In this document: one piece after another, positions 54,266 to 64,000 of the stretch | Layout: every line of letters begins with the position of its first letter | How positions within the stretch are numbered: position 1 is the first letter of the stretch | Assembly (NCBI GenBank): GCA_007922195.1 | Contig: ML681998.1 | Coordinates: forward strand, 15,518,783 to 15,582,782 | DNA length: 64,000 nucleotides | Direction of reading: 5' to 3' | Source: Podocnemis expansa | Lineage: Eukaryota > Chordata > Testudines > Podocnemididae | Notes under the pieces: generated by a model | What the model was told of the DNA's origin: nothing | Database searches by the model: none | Seen by the model: the letters and a program-made list of their open reading frames with translations, nothing else | Position numbers and translations under genes: made by a program

Positions 54266-54454
54266 ACTTCCTTAGAGTCTGAGTGTATTTTTGGATTAAT
54301 GCATTGCTTCTGGATTTCCCATTGTAATTTTTGTTTGTTTGTTTACAGAGCCAATGATTGTGGTAGTTTAGGACTGCATTTCTTATAGTAAAGTAAACAT
54401 TACTTTGGTAAATGCAGGAAATGTATTTTATAATGAAACTGCAGAACTATGGTA

Positions 54455-55866
54455 CTTTATTGGTTTACAGTCAAGATGGACGGGCGTAGTGGATGAAGTA
54501 CCACAGGGATTGGTCTAATTCTGTTTCATATTTTTATAAATGATTTACAAAATGGGCATAGAGCAATGATTTTTCAGCTGGTATGCTGCAGCATGCTGGT
54601 GTGCCACACCAACAATGTGTGCCATGAAATTCTGTACAAAGGCAATGAAAATCAATGTCAGACAAACATTGCTTCATCTTAGCAGTGTTCTAGTCAGACA
54701 AAATTACAACTCCTAAGCCTCATGAAAATTAATAATCAAATTAAAAATAAGATGTCTTTCGATTCTAAAACATGAACATTCTAAATGCAGGCGACCAATG
54801 AGCAACATTGAGATGATGCGTATTTCTTTACGATGGATTTGAAACATTAATGCATTTGATCCTTCTTTAGCTTGTGTGCAGTGTGTTTTAAACCTCTCTA
54901 GTAGAGTGCAACCATAGTAAATGTGATGTTTATGAGCAATAACTTAGCTGAAAAAAAAGTGGGTGTGCTGTAGAATTGTCTCATTTAAGTGTGCCATATT
55001 ACTGAAAAGGTTGGGAACCGCTGGAGAGGGTGCACTTATAAAGTTTGCAGAGAATACCAAGATGGGAGGGGTTGGAAGTGCTTTGGAATGATTGAGACAC
55101 TGGGTCAATGGTCTAAAGTAAAAAATAGGAGACAATTCAATAAGGACAAATGCCAGGTACTCCACGTAGGGAGGAACAATCAGTTGCACACATACAAAAT
55201 GGAAACAACCGTCTAGAAAGGAGGGCTGTGGAAAGGGATTGGGAGGGGCTGGGTTTCAAGTGGATTACAAGCAAAATTAACAGTATAACACTGTTGAAAG
55301 TAAAGCAAACTTTCTGGGGTGTATCCGCAGGAGTATTGTAAGGAGTACATGAGAAGTAATTCTTCCTCTTCATGCCATTCTGGAAGGTCTCAACTGGAAT
55401 ATTATGTTCGGTTTTGGGTGCTGTGTTTCAGGAAGATGTGTATGAATTAGGAAAAGTCCAGAGGAGAAGAAAAAAATTGATCTAGAAAACATAACTTATG
55501 CAATATTGAAAAGATTAGGTTTGTTTAATCTGGAGAAGAGAAGACTGAGTGGGGGGGCATAACAATTTTCAGGTATATAAAAAGTTGGTACAAGGAGGAG
55601 CGGGAAGAATTGTTCTACTTAACCTCTGAAGATAGGGCCAGAAGCAATGGGCTTAACTTACAGCAAGGAAGCCTTAAATCGGATGTCAGGAAAAACTTCT
55701 TGACTGTCATGACAGTTAAGCTTTGGAACAAATTGCCTAGAGAGGTTATGGCATCTTTGTCACTGGAGTTTTTTAAGGACAGATGAGAGCGATGCCTTAA
55801 GTGCAGGGGACTGGACTAGATGACCTATGTTGATTCCCCTTCTGTCCTACAAGTTCTGATTCTTTC
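54455..55866 (+). mobile_element. CR1 LINE, copy 3 (sense), split by a hAT element
   Basis: The sense text VPQGLV*FCFIFL-INDL-type RT sequence at 54,500-54,560 is cut by a hAT element and resumes at about 55,024 with a KFAEN-type active-site remnant. It continues with FNKDKCQVLHVGRNNQ (55,130-55,180), EYYVRFWVLCF, LEKRRL and LSLEFFKD, and the 3' terminus GGACTGGACTAGATGACCTA ... GTTCTGATTCTTTCATT. Older and less similar to copies 1 and 2. Confidence 0.8.
54564..55023. mobile_element. hAT-type element nested in CR1 copy 3 (460 bp)
   Basis: Left end CAATGATTTTTCAGCTGGTA, right end AAAAGGTTGGGAACCGCTG. CR1 reading resumes directly on each side. GCATAGAG on the left and GCTGGAGAG on the right are compatible with an eroded target duplication. 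Confidence 0.65.
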
Positions 55867-58604
55867 ATTTTAGTAGATGCTAGTGAGATTTTTTTTCTTA
55901 ATATAGTACAATAAGATACCCCTAATCAATTACTTGGGTTTCCAGGAAGATTGTGAAGGGGTTTATTTATTATGCTTGGCATGTTTCCTTGAGTTCTGGG
56001 TTCGGATTCTGATCTTGCTTATTTTGGTGTAGATTTGAAATAACTCCACTGTTTTAGATTACAGTTATTCCAGATTTATACCAGTCCAACTGAGATAAAA
56101 ATCTGGTTAATTTTGTGTCCAGTTTCATTTCGTGCAGCTGTGTGAAGACTTTTGGTTGCTATAGTAGAATAGGAAAAATGTTATCTCCTCATTGTAGCAA
56201 AAGGTACCTATTTCAGAATGGGCAGAATTGCAGACTTTCGAGTGGAAAAATTATATAGTATGTTCTTTCTCTTATAAAGGCTTTCAAAATGCTTCAGGAC
56301 AAAAGTTCTGTTGATTCTGTCAAACGCTTACCCAGAGGCTATAACTTGCCTCCTTTGGGAAATGGAATATTTTTGGTTGGAGGGTCTGGTCTAATTCTGG
56401 TACTTTTATTTGATACCATGGTGATGGGCACCTCAGAAATAAACTTCATAGTTTTTTTTCCTTTGAATTATTATGAAGTACCTTTTCTAAAGCAGTTGCT
56501 TCTTAAAATAATGTTAAAGTACTGTACACAATTTGTATGTATTGTTTGATTTACCAACTGATCCATACTAAAGTAAAGCACGAGCAAAAGAGATAAATGC
56601 ACTGAAACATACCCTATTTATTTTAAAACAAATCCATTTCACCATCACTATGGCTTGGGGTGGGGTGGGGGGGATAAGTGAGGAGGAAGAGAGAAGCAGT
56701 CTTCTGTGGAAATGGTAAATGTGACCCAGTTTTAACTGTCTGATTACGCTGTCTCTTAACCAGAAGTTTCAGTGCCCTGCCTCAGTGCTACTGATCTGGA
56801 AGAAGGTGATATGCTGTTTTCAATATGCTGAATCACCCAGTCTCCAGTCACTTTAATTTTTGAATTCAAGCTGATGGGAGAAGGAACAGAAATACGGTAG
56901 TAAACAGTCACTTGTAGAGAACGCCTCTGGAAACAACGGAATAAACTTGATCATTCTGTCAGTGAATATGAAAATCTGGTTCTTTTTTGCTTTTTGGAAT
57001 ATTGCAGCTATTTTTGAGGTTATAATTATACTAAAATGATAGATGTTTTCTGAAATAACTCTTAAAAATATTTGTGACGTGTCTGCTTGTATGATCAGTA
57101 CAAGTCACTGTAATAGGATGCAAAGTATAATTAACCAGGCAGTTTATTTACACTAATGGTGGGCACAAGGACTATAGATAGTATCATAAATAGACACTGT
57201 AAGTAAATATTTAACCTGAATTAATCTGTTCTCTAACAGTAAGCTTTCTAATTCCCTTCCTCATCCTGCTTTGCTAAGAAAACATCTGGTGAATAGTATA
57301 GGTCAAAAGTCTCTCAGTTGCATATGAGATGTGGCTTCATTGAAATCAATGGGCATTTAATTTATGCATAAATAAAAAAACATTTTCTTATGCTGCTGTG
57401 ATATCCCAGTTTCCTAGAACTATATGGAAAGTGAAGAAATACTGATTTATCCATGTGAAAGTTTGGATGAACAGTATATAAAGGAGTTACAATGCAGAGT
57501 CTCTAAAAACTTAAGTGTGTACAACAAGGTTTCCTTTCTAAATATAACATTCTTGAGAATTTTCTACTTTGTTTGGAAGCTACTTTCCCACTTAACCACA
57601 GAGGTGCGACTGTTATATCACTTCCTTTTTAAAATGTAACTATGAATATAGTGCCCATAACTGTGCCTAATAAAGCTGTAGTTTATTAGCCATGTACAAA
57701 TTACTGTAACCACTGCTGTTTGGTCCCTCGGTAAATCAAAATTAAGTAGACTTCCTGAGTGGCTGTTTTAATGTTAAGAGATTCACTTAACCATGAGTAG
57801 CTGCTTGTTGTGAGGTGTTATCATCAAAGGTTACAGTGTTCCAATCAAAACCAACTTGAGTAATGACCCATATATGTGACATAGAGCTGATCAGGAATCC
57901 CCCCTCCCCCCTTTTAATGAAAAATGCAATTTTGTAAAATAGTTTTTTGCCTAGAAACTTTTTTTTGCTAAACTTTTTGATTTACCACTGGGAGATCAAA
58001 ACAAACATGATCGTAAAGGATCATGACATTGCCATTGGAAAGTGGGTTGTGTATGAAAGAGTTAAGGGCCTGGAATTCATAAAAATGATTCTTGTTTGCA
58101 GCTTGAGACCCTTCACATGTTGCAGCTTTGTATTCGTGACTATTTCAGGTTGTCACTTTAGTTGAAACTCTTCTGACCTACCAGAAGCTCCTTTATGTTA
58201 GTACCTTAATATTTTAGTTAAGATTTAAAATATAGGTTAATTGGCACCACTATATGATCAGTTTTGTCTTATTTCTTAAATACGTGTATGGTATTCATCA
58301 TTAGAAAACTAGAGCTTAGAGCTCCACATAATTATCCTACATAAATTTCAAGAAATCTTTTGTCATTCAGTATCATGATTTAAGCCAAGCTGGCAATTAA
58401 GTCTAATTAGAGAACAAGGAAGTAATTTCATGCACAAAATACTTTTGATGTCCATTAAAATAGTTGTTTCCTATTTAAAGGTTTCTAAAGCTGAGATGCT
58501 TACCTGACGCACTTGTGTGTGAAGTTATGAAAATTTTAAAAATATATTGGAGCTAACTTTTTAATTTATTGCAGAATCTGAATCATGAAGTGCAAGTTTG
58601 ATTA

Positions 58605-58760
58605 AAGGTATGTGAAGACACGCTTAGTCAAACCCTGAATTAGCAGGAGGTTGATTAGTTAGGACCTACACAGCAAGTAGCATACTGCTGATTTGATGGG
58701 AAGGCATTTTCCATTGACTCAGCATTGTGGGGGCCCTGCAGTGACTAGCATTAGGTAGTC
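58605..58760. mobile_element. Possible MITE fragment (GTGAAGACACGCTTAG)
   Basis: GGTATGTGAAGACACGCTTA, AGTTAGGACCTACACAGCAA and GTGGGGGCCCTGCAGTGAC suggest a TGTCTACAC-type MITE; only one end is recognisable. Weak call. Confidence 0.3.
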
Positions 58761-60159
58761 AAAGGGAGATAATGCAAGTTACTTGTGTTCTTTCCACTGA
58801 TTACTGCCTTGTGTCATTCCAGCATTACTGACTGTTCATGCCTAGGTAGTCTGACACGTCTAGAAAGAAAGGGAAGAATCAAAGGAGAAGATCTCTGCCT
58901 CCGTACTTTCTACCTTTGCAACTCTTCCTTGGCTGCCAGGAAATATCAAGCAGTCTGTTTGATTGCCAGGTAGAGGGAAGTTTACCAGACTCCATTATGT
59001 CAGTTTCTCCTATTCCTAGTTTCCCCACCCTTTATCACATTTCCTATATTCTTGGCCCATATCGCTGCATATCAGTGAGTTTTAAGCACTGCATAATTGG
59101 GATTGTTAGTTTTTCAGTTCAAGTGTTTGCTTGTGTCTATTCCTATGTAGGTATGCACAGAGCACTGCTGGAAGCTTTTTCCTGTGGTATGTGCAGAGTC
59201 AGTTCTGGTGCTTCCTGGAGTGGTACCCCATGCTGTAGTGTATAGGCAAAAGTCACCTCACTCTGTTCCTTTTTTCCTTTGGTGATGGTTGCTAGAATGC
59301 GTATGTCTTGCTCTGTAAGCAGGATCTTCAGTGGTTGTGCCTGTCATTAAGTGTAAATAATTAGTATTGCACTACAGATAATATTGTAGTGTAAATAGAT
59401 CAGTTAAGAACCTGAATGTCTTCCCTGCCCTACCGGGGCTCTCTGAAATGGGCCCCGGGGTATGCCTTGGTTTTAGGGCTTCGACCGGTGTTCCTGCTGC
59501 TCTAAGATGATCCTGGTGAGCAAGCTGCACAGCAACTGTCTGAATTACCTGGAAGTGGGGGCATTTTCTAGTGAAGCTCAGAATTTCTAAGAACTTAAGA
59601 CCTGGGACAAAAAAGGACAGAGCAAGCTGGCTGAAGTTCTTCCTCATGTAGGCCACATTTGAACCAGTTCTGGAGCACCAGCCAGATTCAGCACCAAGAA
59701 TATGTTTGGCAAGGAGCACTCTGGCCTTTCTCAGGGAGCCACAAAGGAGCAAAGAACATTTGGCACTGAATACACCTTAGCACTGTGATCCTTTCCTGAT
59801 GGATCACGACATTGGCATCATAGGTGTGGCACAAATTGATATACTAGAGTCATGAAAGAAGTAGAAGAAGACTGACCGTGGATGCTTCCTGATGTGAAGA
59901 GTGAGAGTGAAATAGTGACACCATCCCAGGGAGTGGTCAGTCAATTGGCACTGTTGTCTCTGGCCCAACAGGGGGGGTGTTGCTGAGTCCAGTGCACATG
60001 AACTTTCTGAAGGTGAGCCAAGAGGGATGTGTAACAATGGCAGAGGCTTATGAGGCAGTAAGGAGCCTATTGACCAGTGCCTCCATCTTCCTGGTGCTAT
60101 GTCCCACATGTAGACAAATTCTATACTTTGGCATTTTAGAATAGCCGATGCGGGTTTTA

Positions 60160-61275
60160 ACAAGCCTGTTTGGAGGATATGGTTTCTGGTCTGAACCTGA
60201 CAACAGATAAGTCAAAACTGAAACCAATTTATTGTAGACTACTCCCAGAGATGAGGAAAACAAGTTAAGATTTTATAACAATTCTTTTATTTGCTAACAG
60301 CATAAAGCATATAATTAAGAAAAACACTAATTAGTAAGCTTATTGTGAAATAACAGAAATAATACATGATGATGAAATTGTTATGTTATAATGGAATAAC
60401 AGCTTATATACCAGTGCAAATGCAACAAATCCTGTAGCGTTAAAAGCAAGCTATGACGAATTCCACAGGTTACAGATACTTACACTCCCTGAAATAAGAT
60501 GTAAAAGCTTCAACTGGAGTGCAGAAAGCCTCACAACCATTACTATATTTAACTAAGATAGTTTTTATAGTTTTATCTAAAAGAAAGTAAGTTGGTGGGT
60601 CTGTGAAATTCTTCTCTTGAGAAAGTTGAATTCAGGCCTGGTAAAATGAAACTTCAAATTCTTTCCCAAAGTCAAAGGTCTTAAATACCTTTTCTTACTT
60701 TTCTAAAAATAAACTAAATTATCTCAAACCTCTTACTCACCCAAATATGGGTCTTAATCTTAAACGTTAGATTATTGGTTCAGGGGTTCATGTGTATAAT
60801 TGACGTATTTCCCCTGCTAGAATATTGCCCTTCATTTGGTTATGAATCCTGTGGATTTTGTGGTGTTCTATAGAAATGTCAAAGGGTCTTGCCTTAAGTT
60901 GGTATTCCACTACCCTACATAATCTGATCCAGACAGCTTCACCTTTCAACGATATTTCTCTTCACAGTTACTATCACTTCCTCATTAGTAAGCTATTCTC
61001 TGCATACAGGCCTGTCATTTCTGCAACAAGGCCACTAGATTTCTAGCATATCAGTTTCTAATTCAGAAATAATGATAACTTACCTACTTATGCTAAGTAA
61101 AATACTATAAAACAGGATTTATAATGGAAGATATACTTACAAAGTAAGGTAAAGAATAATGTAACTATATTCAAGGGCTACACACAAACCTAAACTGAAC
61201 TGTGCAAGGTTCACGTGAGGAGACAATCTGCTAACCTGGTCAAGCTGATGATGACAAGGTCCCAGGACCCATATC
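60160..61275. other. AT-rich insertion within DIRS relic 3, unassigned
   Basis: AT-rich sequence separates the two gag-like parts of DIRS relic 3. It has no reading frame of interest and no terminal repeats that I could pair. Words such as CTAACAGCATAAAGCATATA and TCAAAGGTCTTAAATACC are reminiscent of retroviral-type LTR text, but this is too weak to name. The following 61,277-61,893 part is a separate element. Confidence 0.35.
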
Positions 61276-61276
61276 T

Positions 61277-61893
61277 AAAGCCCTCTGTGGATACAAAAAA
61301 TGTGGATCTGCATCTGCTCAGTGACAATATCTATCTGGTCTGCAATCCGCATGCCATGTTTTATTTACATCCATAACAGGATCTGCAGCCAACCTTGGGC
61401 ACACGGTCGGCATTTTAGCCTTTAATTGGCTCGTTCCCCATATGGGTACCACCCACTTTTTCTTGTTTGCAGTTCATACGCTGTGCTTTCAATCAAATTT
61501 CCTTGGCCACCAGTGAAATCTTTGATTGACAGCATGGCATGTGAACTGCAAAAAAGAAAAGGAAGAAGTAGGCAGGGAAGTTGGGGAATGAGCCATTGAA
61601 AGGCTAGCATACTGGCTGGCTGACAGTGAACGGTGACTGTCCAAGCCCCAGCCTGCTGTGACTGAAACTGTTTGGCTGGCAGATCACAATCAGAGCGGAG
61701 CTAGGATTGGCTGGTGTACTTCCTTGTTTCCCTGTGTGCTACTGACACAGATCATAGCAGAAGCTGCAGTGATGGATTGCAGCCTGGGCAGATGAAAATA
61801 GAATCTGCATCTGCGGATCAATCCACAGCAATGAGCCTGCGGTTAACTGCGCCCACATCTGTGGATGTGGATGCCTGCGGATCTACAGGGCTC
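61277..61893. mobile_element. DNA element with AAGCCCT / AGGGCT ends, longer relative of 12,694-12,830
   Basis: The left end AAAGCCCTCTGTGGATACAA and the right end GCGGATCTACAGGGCTC are inverted repeats. GGATCTGCATCTGC-like words recur inside as in the short copy. The centre (61,430-61,720) has no recognisable transposase. Confidence 0.55.
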
Positions 61894-64000
61894 CACCTGT
61901 ATCGTTTGGACTCTCAGATGTTGACACCACAATGATGAATGTTGGTGCAGAGCAGATCACGGTCCGGCCACCGACAGGAAGTCTGGTACTGGTCTCATTG
62001 ATCACAACGCTTGAGAGCATGGCACTGTTCTCCATCTTGGCAACAATCTGCATCCCAGCATTGCTCTTCATCGCAGCACTGATTGTAGTCATGACACCGG
62101 CTACCATTTTGGCTCAATTTACCATACTGGCATAGATCATCGCACCAAGACTGACCCACATCTTGACACCACACCCTAATTTGGTACTGCCCCACTTCAC
62201 AGGATTGGTATATAGCACCACAGGGCACAGCCCCACCTTGCCTAAGAACGACATACTGGGCAGAATCCCATGAATCTCAGTGGATCAGAAGCAGAATGAC
62301 CATGGGATATGAGCCAGCTGTGCAACATACATTCTAGTCCAATGGCACATGCCAGCCCACTGGAGGGCAATATGTATTTCTTAGATTGTTCTGGGTTCCT
62401 ATGCAGATCAGTTATACTCAGAAGACACAGCCCACCTTCCTTCTCCCTTCCTGTTGGAGAGGGGATCTGTACCAGGGTAGAGGGCATGGAAACCTAGAGC
62501 AGCCCAACAGGGGAATGGCCAGGACCTGAGGAGCTGCAGGGCCATGGGACGGTCCAAGTGACCTCACACTTCCCTAGAAGGAGCAGTGGTGGGGATGGTA
62601 TGACCATATCCTGGAAGATTACAGACTCCTGAGCAACTCTTGAGAAGAATGGCCCAAAACCATGGAGGAAATTGAGGACTGTGCCCTGGCTTGGGTACCT
62701 ATCTTGATGTGACCCAGCTCATCTAAGTGGCACTACCAATTAACGAGCCAGTATTAAACCTATAAAGCTGATGTGGCTGATCCTTGCATCTCATCAAGCC
62801 GCAATCAAATTGGTTGAAAGAAAGTACTTTGTCGCTCTTGAGTATGAGTGTGCCAAAAAGCTGGACTTACTGGTGAGGAAGGTCTACTTGATGGGGGGCC
62901 TTTAGCTGCAAATTTTGAAACACCAGGTCCTCCTCAACTGATATGATTGCAGTTCCTGGTCAGCTGTGTCTTAAATACAAAGACTTTTTACCATTGGAGT
63001 TGAGGGCAAAGTATGGTGTCCTAATAGATGAGGGCAAAGCCATAGGCAAGGCATCACTGTAAGCCTTCCTGGATGCTGGGAATGCAGCAGTTTGCACTGT
63101 TGCACTGGTGGAGGTAATGAGGCACAGATCTTGGTTGCAGTCTTTAGGACTCCATTATGAGGTATAGATGCAGTGCAAGATTCACCATTTGATGGGGGCT
63201 CTCTTTCTTGACCAAATGGATGCTAATCTGTATGGCCTGAAAGACTTCTGGATGAGATTAAAATCATTAGGCCTGTAGACATCAGCCCCATCACAGAGGC
63301 ATTTTAAGCCACAAATTTTGGGCTGATTCTATCCACTACAAAGAGACGGGACTTTGGGAGACCAAGCAACAGAAACCTAAGAGGAGGCATGGTACCATTC
63401 CTCATCATCCCCCATCGCAGTGACCTCCAGGTGCATGGCAAAGCAGAACTTTAGTATGGTCAAAGACAATGTAGCAGTTCAGACCCTGGATCTTACCCTG
63501 ACATCTGTAGATTGTCTATGCCATTTTTACTGGGCATAGGTCAACATCACATTTGACTACTGAGTACTCTGCACAGTGAAACTGGAATACACCCTACAGC
63601 ATATCTCTATGCCACTGTGTCAACCCTTTCTGGCACTCTTCACGGATCTTTCTCATGAAAGATTACAGTTACAGGAGGCAATCCCTGTTAAAAGTAGGGG
63701 CAGTGAAAGAAGTCCCATTAGAGCTAAGAGGCCCAGGAATCTATTTTTGCATCTTCCTAATTCTTAGGCCCAGTGGGGTTCTAGGCCCATGTTAGACCTG
63801 CGGAACCTCAGCTAGTTCATGAAGAAGCTCAAGTTGCACATGGTCACACTTTCCTCCATCATCCCTTCCCTTAGATCCAGAGGACAAGCATGTTGCCCTC
63901 CACTTGAAAGAAGGATACTTTCACATAGCAGTTCTACAGAGCCACAGGATGTTCTGGTTTACCGAAGGTCACTGATGCTTCAGTTTATAGTACTGCCGTC

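Larger units (their letters stand above)
18849..64000 (+). other. VPS13B: VPS13B intron 3, 5' part (extends beyond window)
   Basis: Everything after the donor at 18,849 is read as intronic because no further VPS13B coding sequence or other host gene was found on either strand. Stretches over 300 bases without a recognised element are: 18,849-19,340; 20,450-22,045 (a possible decayed transposase near 20,870-21,160, unassigned); 23,190-23,870; 24,340-24,475; 27,560-29,640 (with an A/C-rich run at 28,800-28,905); 38,990-39,960; 40,170-40,585; 40,870-41,870; 47,545-48,215; 49,445-49,955; 50,345-51,115; 52,315-53,285; 55,870-58,600; and 58,760-59,100. These are ordinary AT-rich sequence with no supported feature. 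Confidence 0.7.
59100..64000 (+). mobile_element. DIRS relic 3, decayed, runs off the window end
   Basis: At 59,560-59,650 one + frame reads HFLVKLRISKNLRPGTKKDR followed by ASWLKFFLM, the gag zinc-finger tail and basic patch of DIRS (compare CQFCKKLTSRTRKERERR in the intact element). A gag middle continues to about 60,040 (ending like GVVSQLALLSLAQ) and resumes from about 61,905 to 62,260. The conserved gag C-terminal block lies at 62,860-63,260 (EYECAKKLDLLVRKVY; NLYGLKDF). The RT starts at 63,785 (LDLRNLS, then MVTLSSIIPSL near 63,840) and continues past the end. Stops and frameshifts are frequent. The 59,100 left limit is approximate. Confidence 0.72.

Noticed and set aside
57424..57639. 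MESEEILIYPCESLDEQYIK reading frame, considered as the next VPS13B exon
   Set aside because: The sequence does not match VPS13B beyond residue 97, and it lacks an acceptor/donor pair in the right phase.
62242..62487. 81-codon minus-strand frame considered as a gene
   Set aside because: It is antisense to the gag-like part of DIRS relic 3 and has no recognisable domain.

Overview
The window is a piece of a vertebrate nuclear chromosome. It carries the 5' end of one protein-coding gene, VPS13B (COH1; a very large bridge-like lipid-transfer protein of the Golgi/endosome system), on the + strand, and is otherwise built from interspersed repeats. The repeats are CR1 and L3-like LINEs, a tRNA-like SINE carrying an AAGTGCCACAGGACTCCTTG module, many small hAT-type elements with 8-bp target duplications, Tigger/mariner-like MITEs with TA duplications, a PIF/Harbinger relic, and DIRS tyrosine-recombinase retrotransposons. 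This mix suggests a turtle, with a crocodilian or other archosauromorph as the alternative. That is an inference from repeat content; no species was identified. No CRISPR, rRNA, tRNA gene or prokaryotic feature is seen.

Layout. 1-7.1 kb is upstream sequence made of old LINE pieces, a DNA transposon with a GC-rich core, SINEs and nested hAT elements. 7.2-7.5 kb is a CpG-island promoter with a likely noncoding first exon ending at a GTGAGG donor. 9,157-9,303 is the first coding exon (residues 1-49) and 18,705-18,848 the second (residues 50-97). Together they encode the start of the Chorein_N domain. No further VPS13B exon was recognised, so 18,849-64,000 is read as one long intron.

The intron holds two ~3-kb CR1 copies of one subfamily in the same orientation (24.5-27.6 and 42.4-47.5 kb; the second is split by a 2.06-kb LTR-like insertion), a 2.1-kb hAT element with a perfect 8-bp duplication (29.65-31.78 kb), and an almost complete 5.8-kb DIRS retrotransposon (32.82-38.61 kb) with inverted terminal repeats and an internal complementary region. 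The DIRS sits inside an older PIF/Harbinger transposase. Two further DIRS relics lie at 51.4-52.3 kb and from 59.1 kb to the window end.

The only gene likely to be functional is VPS13B; all transposon reading frames seen are frameshifted or carry stops. The most unusual structures are four fold-back (head-to-head) copies of the SINE, the DIRS internal complementary region, and an inverted pair of almost identical 368-bp MITEs that flank the promoter and both coding exons.
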